Origin: Clostridiales bacterium
GTDB lineage: Bacteria > Bacillota > Clostridia > Lachnospirales > Lachnospiraceae
Assembly: GCA_021204085.1 (NCBI GenBank)
Contig: JAJPZY010000075.1
Coordinates: 1-63,216, forward strand
DNA: 63,216 nucleotides
Direction: 5' to 3'
Shown here: positions 7,505-15,745 of the stretch, one piece after another
Layout of the letters: every line of letters starts with the position of its first letter
How positions within the stretch are numbered: the first letter of the stretch is position 1
Translations under genes and position numbers: made by a program
The notes under the pieces: generated by a model
Database searches by the model: none
What the model was told of the DNA's origin: nothing
The model's input: the letters and a program-made list of their open reading frames with translations, nothing else

Positions 7505-8020
7505 ATGAAATCAGAGGAGAGAAGAGCACAGATTCTGGAATACCTGAGAGATAAAAACGCGCCGGTCAGCGCTTCCGTTCTGGCGGCGGAGTTTTCTGTC
7601 AGCCGACAGATTATCGTAGGGGATGTGGCAATTTTAAGAGCCGGCGGCGCAAATATTGCGGCGACGCCCCGGGGATATTTGCTGCAGGAGCAGGAACCCG
7701 GAGGGCTGATCCGAAGAATTGCGTGCATTCATGACATGAATGGAATGGAGGAGGAGCTGAACCTGTGCGTGGACTACGGCTGCAGTGTCCTTGACGTGAT
7801 CGTTGAGCACCCGGTATATGGTCAGCTGGTCGGTCAGTTGCGGCTATCCTCCCGTTACGACGTCTCCGGTTTCATGAAAAAAGCCCGGCAGGAGGGCACG
7901 CATGCTCTTTCGGAACTGACCGACGGAATCCACCTGCATACCCTGCGCTGCCCATCGGAAGAAACCTATTCCAAATTGTGCGAAGCCTTGCGTAAAGTGG
8001 GCGTATTATATGAGCAGTGA
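7505..8020 (+). CDS. niaR: NiaR-type niacin-responsive transcriptional repressor (HTH plus 3H domain)
   Basis: A 171-residue protein with an N-terminal winged helix-turn-helix (SSEERRAQILEYL-like start, PVSASVLAAEFSVSRQIIVGDV) and a C-terminal 3H domain named for conserved histidines (seen in CIHDMNG, VIVEHPVYG, DGIHLHTLRCPS). The family (YrxA/NiaR) binds nicotinate and represses NAD biosynthesis or niacin uptake genes. GAAGGAG precedes ATG 7505. No nad or niacin-transporter gene lies nearby; the divergent neighbour is instead an MttB-family methyltransferase preceded by NiaR-like palindromes, which makes that operon its likely target. Confidence 0.87.
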   Translation: MKSEERRAQILEYLRDKNAPVSASVLAAEFSVSRQIIVGDVAILRAGGANIAATPRGYLLQEQEPGGLIRRIACIHDMNGMEEELNLCVDYGCSVLDVIVEHPVYGQLVGQLRLSSRYDVSGFMKKARQEGTHALSELTDGIHLHTLRCPSEETYSKLCEALRKVGVLYEQ

Positions 8021-8064
8021 GGGCTTTTCAATAGCTGCCAGTTATGTAGAGGCAGGATGCGGGA

Positions 8065-8130
8065 GATGGCGGAGATATCATTTTAGGCAACTTTGCAGGG
8101 GCGGTTTTAGCTGAGACACAATCCATCACG
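8065..8130 (-). repeat. Partial copy of the 2819-2952 repeat element
   Basis: 8086-8130 read in reverse complement matches 2882-2926 with only a few differences (core TGTCTCAGCTAAAA and CCCCTGCAAAGTTGCC). The similarity weakens through 8065-8085, where only a trace of the terminal arm remains. It lies between niaR and the ABC transporter promoter. No other feature was seen in 8021-8168. Confidence 0.75.
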
Positions 8131-8168
8131 CATTATTTATAAAAACTCTGTGAATTTCCCGGCAAATA

Positions 8169-8197
8169 ATGACATTTTTCGATTTTTATTCTATATT
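8169..8197 (+). promoter_or_regulatory. Promoter for the ABC/FtsX operon
   Basis: ATGACA (8169-8174), a 17-bp spacer and TATATT (8192-8197) lie upstream of the ATPase gene, within an A/T-rich stretch. Confidence 0.5.
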
Positions 8198-8260
8198 AAT
8201 AAGAGGAGGCGAATGGAATCGTTAAATCGCTGCTGAATATTCAACCGGGAGGGATTTCCC

Positions 8261-8962
8261 ATGTCATACATAGAATTTGATCATATTACAAAGAGATATG
8301 AGGTCGGCGAACACCCGATTCTGGCGGTGGACGAGGCCTCTTTTGTTGTGGAAAAAGGAGAATTTGCCATTATTCTCGGCGCGTCGGGCGCGGGAAAGAC
8401 GACAGCCTTAAATATTCTGGGAGGGATGGATGAAGCGACCTCCGGAAGGCTGGTTGTAGACGGAAATGATATTACGAAATATGACAAGAACAAGCTGGTC
8501 GGTTACCGCCGCACGGATATCGGTTTTGTTTTTCAGTTTTATAATCTGGTGCCGAATCTGACGGCGCTGGAAAATGTGGAGCTGGCTGCGCAGATCTGTA
8601 AGAATTCTCTGGATGCGGCGGAGACATTGGAAAAAGTCGGTTTGGGAGATCGAAAGGATAATTTCCCGGCGCAGCTTTCCGGCGGAGAACAGCAGCGGGT
8701 GTCCATTGCCCGCGCTTTAGCGAAGAATCCGAAGCTTTTGCTCTGTGATGAGCCGACCGGTGCGTTGGACTACAATACCGGACGGCAGATTTTGAAGCTT
8801 CTGCAGGATACCTGTCGGAAAGATGGCGTGACGCTGATTCTGATCACGCACAATTCTGCGCTTGCGCCGATGGCGGATCGGCTGATTCGTTTCCGCAGCG
8901 GAAAAGTGGTGGAGATGACCGTGAGTACAAATCCGGTCTCCGTGGATGAGATTGAGTGGTAG
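8261..8962 (+). CDS. ABC transporter ATP-binding protein (MacB/LolD/FtsE class)
   Basis: A single-domain ATPase of 233 residues. It has Walker [10 protein letters not shown] (about residue 40), signature [15 protein letters not shown], Walker [13 protein letters not shown] with the class-typical TGALD, and a switch histidine in LILITHN. Proteins of this class pair with FtsX-like permeases and work as mechanotransducers rather than classical importers. GGGAGGGAT precedes ATG 8261. It is 24 bp upstream of its permease partner and certainly cotranscribed. Substrate unknown. Confidence 0.93.
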   Translation: MSYIEFDHITKRYEVGEHPILAVDEASFVVEKGEFAIILGASGAGKTTALNILGGMDEATSGRLVVDGNDITKYDKNKLVGYRRTDIGFVFQFYNLVPNLTALENVELAAQICKNSLDAAETLEKVGLGDRKDNFPAQLSGGEQQRVSIARALAKNPKLLLCDEPTGALDYNTGRQILKLLQDTCRKDGVTLILITHNSALAPMADRLIRFRSGKVVEMTVSTNPVSVDEIEW

Positions 8963-8986
8963 GGGTATGTGTCTTAAGAAGATGAA

Positions 8987-11900
8987 GTGGTAAAGACGAT
9001 GAACAACAATGCACTGAGAAAAGATATTTTTCGGACAATCAGAAAAGAAAAAAAGCGATTTTTCTCAATCCTGATGATCACGGCGCTGGGTGTGGCCATG
9101 ATGACCGGCCTTACTGCGGCCTGCAATGATCTTCGCTGGTCGGCGGACGCGCTTTATGATGAGCAGGGGCTTTTTGATATACAGATTTCTTCCACGTTGG
9201 GACTGGATGAAGACGATATTGCGGCACTGTCGGCGCTGGATGAGGTGGCTGCAGTTGAGGGCGAATATTCGGAGACCGTTTATGTGGAGGTCGAAGGGGT
9301 ACATGAGGAGGCGAAGGTTCGGACACTCGGGGAAGAGATCAATGTTCCGACGGTGATTGAGGGAACCCTTCCGAAGGCGGCGGATGAAATTGCGGTTACG
9401 GAGAGCTATCTTCTTGATACCGGGAAGCAGGTTGGCGATACACTGACATTTACGGTGACAGAGACGGATGAGGACGAAGATCCGGTCTTTGCGGATGTTG
9501 AATATACGATCACGGCGAAAGTACTGGATCCGTTTGATGTAAATAACAGGGAGGGAAGTGTATCTTTCCGCGCTTCTGCTTCCGAAGAATATACTTTTTT
9601 TGTCCCGGCTTCGGCAGCGGACACTGAAATCTACACCGCAGTCTATCTGAGTGTGGAGGGCGCCGATGCCCTGATGTGCTATTCGGATGAGTACGTTCAG
9701 CTGATATCCGATGTAAAAACAAAGATTAATTCGACTTTGAAAGAAGAACAGCAGCAGAACCGCTATGACACAGTCTATGGCGAGGCGCTGGCTGAGTATA
9801 ATGACGCGTTGGAGGAGGTCCTTGACGAACTGGCGGACGTACAGACGGAGATTGATGACGGCTGGGCGGAGCTGCAGGATGGACTTAAAGAGCTGAATGA
9901 CGGAAAAACTGAATTGGAGGAACAGGAAGCCAGCGCCCATGAACAGATTGCAGACGGCCTGGCGCAGATTCAATCCGGATATGAAAGTCTGGCAGAAGCA
10001 AAGAAGCAGTTGGACGCATCCGCACAGGAGCTGGCGGATGGGGCGGATCAGTTATCAGAAGGAAAAGATGAACTGGAACGGACAAAGACGAAGACACTGG
10101 CTCAGATTGATGACGGGCTTTCACAGTATGAAGAGGGGATTGCTTCGGCAAAAGAGCAACGGGAAACTCTGATTGAACAACAGGAGGAGCTGACGGCTCA
10201 GAAGGCTGCATTGGAATCACAAAAAGCGGAGCTGACGGCGCAACTGGAAGAGCTTGTAGAACAGAAAGAGGCATTGGATGAGCAGAAAGAGGCGTTGGCT
10301 GCACAGGAGGAAGCTCTTGCTGTTCAGAAAGAGATGCTGACGGAGCAGGGAGAGGATACCTCGGAAGTGGAGGCGTCTCTTGCGGCCGTAGAGGCGGGCC
10401 TGGTTGAGATTGAGGCGGGTCTGGAAGAACTGGAAGCAGGAATTTCGCAGGTGGAAGCCGGCATTTCACAGTTGGAAGCGGGGATTGTACAGCTGGAAGA
10501 TGCTCTTTCGCAGATTGAGGAGGGGTTGTCCGTTCTGGAAGAAGGGCTTGCAGAAGCAGAGGCCGGTCTCGCTGCGCTACAGGCGCAGCGAGAAGCAGCG
10601 GCGGAGCAGTTTGCAACGGCGGAGGCGGAGATCGCCGCGCAGGAAGAAATACTTGCCGATGGGCAGGCGCAATATGAGTCCGGCCTGAGCCAGTGGCAGG
10701 AAAGCAAGGATACGCTGGACGAGAGTCAGGCTGCACTGGAGGAGCAGGCGGCAGAGGCGGAAGAACAGTTTGCGGATGCCTGGGCGGAAATTGAGGAGAA
10801 CGAACAGAAGCTGGCGGACGCCGAGCAGGAGCTGATAGACGGACAGGCAGAACTGGACGAGAGCACGGAAGAGGCGATGGAAGAACTGGCGGATGCCAAA
10901 GAGGAGATCGATGAGATTGAGATGACGAAGTGGTATATCCAATCGCGGGATTCCTTAAGCGGCTATTCCAACGTGGACAGCGATGCGACGGCGATCGAGG
11001 GTATTGCTACCTTTTTGCCGTTCATTTTCTTTGTTGTTGCGATACTGATCAGTCTGACGACCATCACACGGATGGTGGAAGAAGACCGGGGGCTGATCGG
11101 TACGTATAAGGCGCTGGGTTTTAAAAATGGTGAGATTCGGAGAAAATATGTGATCTATGATGCAGGAGCATGTCTGGCAGGCGGACTGGTCGGCGATTTC
11201 TGCGGGTTTATCGTGCTGCCGAAGATTATATTCACGTTTTTCAGGGTTATGTATACAATACCGGATTATCTGCTTCGTTTCCAGATTTCTTCAGGCATTG
11301 CAAGTATTGTGTTGTTTATGGCGGGAATTCTGGCGGCTGTCTGCGTGGCAGTGAAGGGAGAACTGGTTCAGGTACCGGCAGCGCTGATGCGGCCGTTGGT
11401 TCCGAAGAGCGGTTCGCGGATTATTCTGGAGCGGATTCGGTCCATCTGGACCCGGATGTCTTTCCTGAATAAAGTTACCGCGCGAAATCTGTTCCGCTAT
11501 AAAAAACGGTTGGTGATGACGGTTGTCGGAATTATGGGATGCACCGGGTTGCTGATCTGCGGATTTGCGATCAAAAATACGGTCACTGATCTGATGTCTC
11601 TTCAGTATGAGAATGTCAACCGTTATGATATTCTGGCTGTTGTGCAGGCGGAAGATAATGATACACTTCTGTCCTATATGGAAGATGAAGAAAACATTGC
11701 CTCGTACCTCAATCTTCAGGTGGAGACGGTTTCCATAGAGAATGAGGAGGGGGAGTCGGAGTCCGTGCAGATTTTTGTCTTCCCGGATGATGCCGCAATT
11801 TCTGATTTTATAAAGATTGCGGATACAGACGGCAATGAGACGGCACTTACGGACGACGGTATTTTTGTTACGCACAGTGCGGCGGATGTACTGGGGCTTT

Positions 11901-12592
11901 CCGTTGGCGATACAGTCGTGATACAGGATCTCTCCCTGAACGAGGCGGAGTTTGCTGTTGCCATGGTCACTGAAAATTATCTCGGCGATATGATTTATGT
12001 CAGCGAAAGCTGCTATGAGACGTATTTCGACAGTGTTTATGAACCGAATGCGGTTCTGGTGAACCTGACGGAGAGCTGCAAAGCCGATGATCCCATTGCG
12101 TATGCCAAAGATCTGGGCGCAAAGGACGGGCTGCTTTCGACAACCAGTACGGAAAGCCTGAAAGCCGAGTTTTCCAAGGCGTTCCGACTGATCAATCTGG
12201 TGGTCTACGTCATACTGGTTATGGCGGCGGCGCTGGCTTTTGTGGTGCTTTTTACCTTGTCAACGACCAATATTTCCGAGCGGGAAAGGGAGTTGGCGAC
12301 GATCAAGGTTCTCGGATTTTTTGACCGGGAGGTTCATTCTTATGTGAACAAGGAAACGCTGATCCTGACAGCCATCGGAATTGTCCTTGGTCTGCCGGCG
12401 GGGCGAGTCATCAGTATGTGCATGTGCTGGGTGCTGAAAATCCCCGGACTGTATTTTGCGGTCAGCATTCATCCGATTACCTATGTGATCTGTGCGGCGA
12501 TTTCCTTCGTGTTTGCACTGATCGTCAATCAGATTACCAATCGGTTGTTGAATGCGATCGATCCGGTGGAAGCGTTAAAGAGTATTGAATAG
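8987..12592 (+). CDS. Giant FtsX-like ABC permease with long extracellular coiled coil
   Basis: A 1201-residue membrane protein, partner of the ATPase just upstream. An N-terminal transmembrane helix (about residues 20-42) is followed by a periplasm-side-like MacB_PCD domain. Residues 255-645 are almost continuous Glu/Gln/Leu heptads with repeated EAGL-type units (coiled coil). Then come a first FtsX cluster of three or four helices (about 665-800), a second extracellular domain (about 890-1060) and the final FtsX cluster (about 1065-1200). The family is common in Clostridia; roles in envelope stress, peptide resistance or lipid handling are guesses. Start GTG 8987 or ATG 8999; neither has a strong binding site. 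Confidence 0.88.
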   Translation: MVKTMNNNALRKDIFRTIRKEKKRFFSILMITALGVAMMTGLTAACNDLRWSADALYDEQGLFDIQISSTLGLDEDDIAALSALDEVAAVEGEYSETVYVEVEGVHEEAKVRTLGEEINVPTVIEGTLPKAADEIAVTESYLLDTGKQVGDTLTFTVTETDEDEDPVFADVEYTITAKVLDPFDVNNREGSVSFRASASEEYTFFVPASAADTEIYTAVYLSVEGADALMCYSDEYVQLISDVKTKINSTLKEEQQQNRYDTVYGEALAEYNDALEEVLDELADVQTEIDDGWAELQDGLKELNDGKTELEEQEASAHEQIADGLAQIQSGYESLAEAKKQLDASAQELADGADQLSEGKDELERTKTKTLAQIDDGLSQYEEGIASAKEQRETLIEQQEELTAQKAALESQKAELTAQLEELVEQKEALDEQKEALAAQEEALAVQKEMLTEQGEDTSEVEASLAAVEAGLVEIEAGLEELEAGISQVEAGISQLEAGIVQLEDALSQIEEGLSVLEEGLAEAEAGLAALQAQREAAAEQFATAEAEIAAQEEILADGQAQYESGLSQWQESKDTLDESQAALEEQAAEAEEQFADAWAEIEENEQKLADAEQELIDGQAELDESTEEAMEELADAKEEIDEIEMTKWYIQSRDSLSGYSNVDSDATAIEGIATFLPFIFFVVAILISLTTITRMVEEDRGLIGTYKALGFKNGEIRRKYVIYDAGACLAGGLVGDFCGFIVLPKIIFTFFRVMYTIPDYLLRFQISSGIASIVLFMAGILAAVCVAVKGELVQVPAALMRPLVPKSGSRIILERIRSIWTRMSFLNKVTARNLFRYKKRLVMTVVGIMGCTGLLICGFAIKNTVTDLMSLQYENVNRYDILAVVQAEDNDTLLSYMEDEENIASYLNLQVETVSIENEEGESESVQIFVFPDDAAISDFIKIADTDGNETALTDDGIFVTHSAADVLGLSVGDTVVIQDLSLNEAEFAVAMVTENYLGDMIYVSESCYETYFDSVYEPNAVLVNLTESCKADDPIAYAKDLGAKDGLLSTTSTESLKAEFSKAFRLINLVVYVILVMAAALAFVVLFTLSTTNISERERELATIKVLGFFDREVHSYVNKETLILTAIGIVLGLPAGRVISMCMCWVLKIPGLYFAVSIHPITYVICAAISFVFALIVNQITNRLLNAIDPVEALKSIE

Positions 12593-12602
12593 TGAAGGTA
12601 CG

Positions 12603-12799
12603 GTTACTATTCACAGTTCTCTACCTCACATGCGCAAAAGCAGTTGCTTCGCGTCTGGCGCAGCAAAAATCACTGCTCATCTTTTTGCTTATGTGGGTGG
12701 AGTTCCTGCTTCACAAGCTCGATGGAGACATAATCGCAGCCTCTTACGTGCCAGCACGACGAGTCTGTGCTTATGTCTCCATCGGCTGTGAATAGTAAC
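12603..12799. repeat. MITE-like element with perfect 14-bp terminal inverted repeats
   Basis: The 197-bp element is bounded by GTTACTATTCACAG (12603-12616) and its exact reverse complement (12786-12799). Inside are an imperfect hairpin (about 12625-12705) shared with the 7384-7487 copy, and a second hairpin with perfect 14-bp arms CGATGGAGACATAA/TTATGTCTCCATCG (12720-12733 and 12771-12784). No transposase is encoded. It occupies most of the gap between the FtsX permease and thrH, and could act as a terminator or as a structured RNA. Confidence 0.8.
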
Positions 12800-12805
12800 A
12801 AAGTA

Positions 12806-12833
12806 TGGACAAATAAAAGAAATATGCTATACT
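12806..12833 (+). promoter_or_regulatory. Promoter for the thrH gene
   Basis: TGGACA (12806-12811), a 16-bp spacer and TATACT (12828-12833) lie immediately after the repeat element. Confidence 0.6.
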
Positions 12834-12865
12834 TACGTAAGATCAGTCAACAGGAGGATTTTAAG

Positions 12866-13468
12866 ATGTATATTACATGTTTGGATATGGAAGGCGTACT
12901 GGTACCGGAGATTTGGATCGCGTTTGCTGAGGCCAGCGGTATCCCGGAGTTAAAAAGGACGACGCGCGATGAGCCGGATTACGATAAGCTGATGCAGTAC
13001 CGCCTGAATATTTTAAAGGAACACGGACTGGGCCTGAAGGAAATTCAGGAGACCATCGAGACCATCGATCCCATGCCGGGCGCGAAGGAATTTCTGGATG
13101 AACTGCGCAGCTGCTGTCAGGTTATTATCTTGAGCGATACATTTGAACAGTTTGCCGCGCCGCTGATGAAGAAGCTGGGCTGGCCGACCATTTTCTGCAA
13201 TTCACTGGAAGTGGCGGATGACGGCTCCATTACCGGCTATCAGATGCGCTGTGAGAAGTCGAAATATACAACAGTGAAAGCATTGCAGTCCATCGGATTT
13301 GAGACCATTGCCAGCGGCGACAGCTTTAATGATCTGGGAATGATTCAGGCGAGCAAGGCGGGATTTTTATTTAAGAGCACGGATCAGATCAAAAAGGATT
13401 ATCCGCAGATTCCGGCGTTTGAGGAGTATGATGAGCTCCTGGCGGCGATTAAGGATGCGATTAAATAA
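12866..13468 (+). CDS. thrH: ThrH-type phosphoserine phosphatase / homoserine phosphotransferase
   Basis: A HAD-superfamily enzyme of 200 residues, the usual ThrH length. Motif I is LDMEGVLVPE: the nucleophile Asp is followed by M-E, as in ThrH, instead of the common DxD. Motif II is ILSDTFEQF, and motif III/IV is ASGDSFNDLGMIQ. ThrH of Pseudomonas dephosphorylates phosphoserine and can pass the phosphate to homoserine. Start ATG 12866 has AGGAGG 8 nt upstream; the longer frame back to 12767 runs into the repeat and is rejected. The downstream yoaK-like gene is 11 bp away and probably cotranscribed. Confidence 0.88.
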   Translation: MYITCLDMEGVLVPEIWIAFAEASGIPELKRTTRDEPDYDKLMQYRLNILKEHGLGLKEIQETIETIDPMPGAKEFLDELRSCCQVIILSDTFEQFAAPLMKKLGWPTIFCNSLEVADDGSITGYQMRCEKSKYTTVKALQSIGFETIASGDSFNDLGMIQASKAGFLFKSTDQIKKDYPQIPAFEEYDELLAAIKDAIK

Positions 13469-13479
13469 GGATGGTTGAG

Positions 13480-14187
13480 ATGATATTCAAACAGGAGCAT
13501 CGTGCCACCATCGCACATCACAGTATGGCGATGGTGGGCGGCTTTTTTGGCGTTTACGCACTTTTAAACAGAGGAGATACCTTCGGCTCTTCCGCTACGG
13601 CCAATTTGATCTACCTGTTTGTGGCGGGGCTGGAGGGTTCGCGGCAGGAGTTCTGCATCCGCTTGGGCGCGGCTGCTGTTTATATCAGCGGTGTTGTTTT
13701 TGCTACCTGGATTTCCCGCTATTTTAAGGAGCGGGATTTTCGCTATCTGGCGATTCTGGTGGACGTGATCGCCTGCTTGATACTGACGCAGATTTCGGCT
13801 GATACAGATGCGGTGCTGGCACTTTATCCGATGTTTTTCGCGGCGGCTGTACAGTGGCTGGCTTATACGAATGCTGCCGGTTATAACAGTGCTACGGTTT
13901 TTTCTACCAACAATACGCGGCAATGCTTTGCCGGTCTGACGGAATACCTTTGCGACCACGACCCGGCACAGCTTTCCCGTTTCCGGTTTTTCGGCGGGAC
14001 GATTCTCTGTTTTCACGCAGGGGTCATTTACGCCTGGTTCTGTATCAAAGCGTGGGAGCTAAAGGGGATTTACGCCTGTATTCCTCTGCTTGTCTGGGTA
14101 GCCGTTGCCACTGGGATGGACCGCCGCGGAGGGCATAAGGTGGCGGAACACGTACATAAGGAGAGGTCAAAATATGAGCTGACCTGA
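13480..14187 (+). CDS. YoaK/DUF1275-family membrane protein
   Basis: About 235 residues with six hydrophobic segments, matching the YoaK (DUF1275) family: SMAMVGGFFGVYALL at the N-terminus, GSSATANLIYLFVAG, and QWLAYTNAAGYNSATVFSTNNTR, which resembles the family's central conserved segment. Function is unknown in the family. Two in-frame ATGs exist (13471, 13480); AAGGA at 13467-13471 suits 13480. It follows thrH closely and converges on argC. Confidence 0.8.
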   Translation: MIFKQEHRATIAHHSMAMVGGFFGVYALLNRGDTFGSSATANLIYLFVAGLEGSRQEFCIRLGAAAVYISGVVFATWISRYFKERDFRYLAILVDVIACLILTQISADTDAVLALYPMFFAAAVQWLAYTNAAGYNSATVFSTNNTRQCFAGLTEYLCDHDPAQLSRFRFFGGTILCFHAGVIYAWFCIKAWELKGIYACIPLLVWVAVATGMDRRGGHKVAEHVHKERSKYELT

Positions 14188-14315
14188 TTGGATGGGAGAT
14201 TTTTCTGATAAAAATTCATGGTAATGTTGCTTTCGTGTATGCATGAATGCTTAACGAAATGGAGCCATAGGCGAACATTGAGTTTAGCATAGTAGTTTAG
14301 CATCAGAAATAATTT

Positions 14316-14346
14316 TGCCGGCTATAGTATTCAGCTATAGCCGGCA
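14316..14346. terminator. Inverted repeat between convergent genes, probable weak bidirectional terminator
   Basis: TGCCGGCTATAG and CTATAGCCGGCA form a perfect 12-bp stem (14316-14327 and 14335-14346) with a TATTCAG loop. T-tracts on either side are short, so termination is inferred from position between the convergent yoaK-like and argC genes. Confidence 0.5.
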
Positions 14347-14385
14347 GTTTCGTGTCGGAAAAACAGATTTTTTGCATCGGCTGAT

Positions 14386-15342
14386 TTACAGATTCAGCCC
14401 TTTGGCCTCATCGCAGCTAAGCACGATATTCAGGCACTGGATGGCTGCGCCGGAAGCGCCTTTGCCCAGATTGTCAAAACGGGAGGACAAAAGTACGCGC
14501 TCCTCATTTCCGGTGACGAAGATTTCGATGCCGTCCCATCCGGAGCAATTGTTGCTTCCGAGGAAGTTTCCGGATTCCGCTTCCGCGCCGAGGGGCATGA
14601 CTTTTACAAACTTTTCACCTTCATAGTGTTTCTCAAACATGGCGTGAATGGTCTCCGGTGTCTGTTTGCCGTTTAACAGTTCCGTATAAACCGGCACAGA
14701 CACCAGCATTCCGCTGTAATAATCCGCGACGATTGGGGAAAACAGCGGGTTGCGTGCAAGACCGGTGATGGCTTTCATCTCTTTTAAATGCTTGTGCATC
14801 TGGGAAAGTCCGTACTGCCGCGGCGACAGGAGCTCCTCGCGGCGGTTTTCGCCCTCATATTCTGCGATCATTTTCTTTCCGCCGCCGCTGTAGCCGGTCA
14901 GGGAAAAAGCGGAGATCGGATAATCCGCCGGGAGAATCCCGTTGGCAATCATCGGATAAACCAGTGTAATAAAGCCGGTCGCGTGACAGCCGGGAACCGC
15001 AATTCGTTTGCCGTTTCGGATCGCCGCCCGATGCGCAGGGGAAAGCTCCGGGTATCCGTATGCCCACCCCGCTTCCGTCCGGTGCGCGGTGGAGGTGTCG
15101 ATCAGAATGACATCCTCATCTTCCGCCAGTGCGACAGCTTCTCTTGCCGCCGCGTCCGGCAGGCACAGGAATGTAATATCCGAATCGTGGATAAACTGTT
15201 TGATTACTGCCGGATCCTTTCGGAACTCCGAGGGGATTTTTAACAGCTCAATGTCGTCTCTTTTCTCAAAACGTTCAAAAATGCGCAGGCCGGTGGTGCC
15301 TTCGCTGCCGTCGATGAATATCTTCTTTTTCTGATTGTTCAT
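14386..15342 (-). CDS. argC: N-acetyl-gamma-glutamyl-phosphate reductase, type 2 (ArgC)
   Basis: NADPH-dependent reduction of N-acetylglutamyl phosphate in arginine synthesis. At 318 residues it matches the short type-2 ArgC. It shows the N-terminal DGSEGTTGLRIFER nucleotide loop, the catalytic cysteine in VPGCHATGF, TGYSGGGKKMIAEYE, and SRFDNLGKGASGAAIQ at the C-terminus. No other arg gene is nearby, so it is an orphan of the pathway. AGAGG precedes ATG 15342 at a long spacing, and a promoter lies about 50 bp upstream. Confidence 0.93.
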   Translation of the reverse strand: MNNQKKKIFIDGSEGTTGLRIFERFEKRDDIELLKIPSEFRKDPAVIKQFIHDSDITFLCLPDAAAREAVALAEDEDVILIDTSTAHRTEAGWAYGYPELSPAHRAAIRNGKRIAVPGCHATGFITLVYPMIANGILPADYPISAFSLTGYSGGGKKMIAEYEGENRREELLSPRQYGLSQMHKHLKEMKAITGLARNPLFSPIVADYYSGMLVSVPVYTELLNGKQTPETIHAMFEKHYEGEKFVKVMPLGAEAESGNFLGSNNCSGWDGIEIFVTGNEERVLLSSRFDNLGKGASGAAIQCLNIVLSCDEAKGLNL

Positions 15343-15390
15343 GGTGTATGTACCTCTTTTTGAATTTTACCTTAATTACAGACAGTTCTA

Positions 15391-15419
15391 TTTATAGCAT
15401 AAAAAAAGGATACTGGCAA
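15391..15419 (-). promoter_or_regulatory. Promoter of argC
   Basis: On the minus strand TTGCCA (15419-15414), a 17-bp spacer and TATAAA (15396-15391) lie 50 bp before the argC start. Confidence 0.55.
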
Positions 15420-15476
15420 TAAAATACGGTGATTCTGTCGGCGCATCTCTTTAATCCTTGTTATTTCATGGGATAA

Positions 15477-15698
15477 GTGCGGAATAGCGAGACAGTTGAC
15501 AACACGAAAGACAACAATGTCGGTGACAACACAACGGATACTGCTGACAGCAACACCGACACAACGGCTAATACTGACAGCACGACCGATTCCTCCTCTT
15601 CCACCACAACATCGACAAGCACGACCGCGACGGGCGATTATAATACGACCGGTTTGCGGGTTCTTTCTTGCCAGACAAGTTGGCTCGTGTTAGAATGA
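15477..15698 (+). pseudogene. Low-complexity Thr/Ser/Asp-rich fragment, probable gene remnant
   Basis: Between about 15490 and 15645 the frame encodes only Asp, Asn, Thr and Ser (units such as DTTANTDSTTDSSSSTTT). This is typical of the linker behind a lipoprotein or wall-protein signal. There is no signal peptide, no ribosome binding site and no folded domain, and the frame ends 74 codons after a GTG. I read it as the leftover linker of a deleted secreted-protein gene. The rest of 15343-15745 holds two promoters and nothing else I can identify. Confidence 0.45.
15668..15696 (+). promoter_or_regulatory. Promoter of the AAA-ATPase gene
   Basis: TTGCCA (15668-15673), a 17-bp spacer and TAGAAT (15691-15696) lie inside the tail of the low-complexity fragment, 49 bp before the ATPase start. 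Confidence 0.55.
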
Positions 15699-15745
15699 AC
15701 GCAGGTGAGTTGATACGTTTGACAAACGGAAGGGGGTGTTGATAG

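Noticed and set aside
7505-8020. Possibility that the regulator is a BirA-like HTH protein
   Set aside because: No biotin-ligase motifs follow the HTH; the C-terminal His pattern matches the 3H domain.
9885-10736. Long minus-strand open frame under the coiled-coil permease
   Set aside because: Pro/Leu/Gln-rich translation mirrors the repetitive Glu/Leu codons of the sense gene; no binding site or family resemblance.
12767-12865. N-terminal extension of the thrH frame
   Set aside because: It overlaps the MITE-like repeat and the promoter; AGGAGG is correctly placed only for ATG 12866 and ThrH homology begins there.
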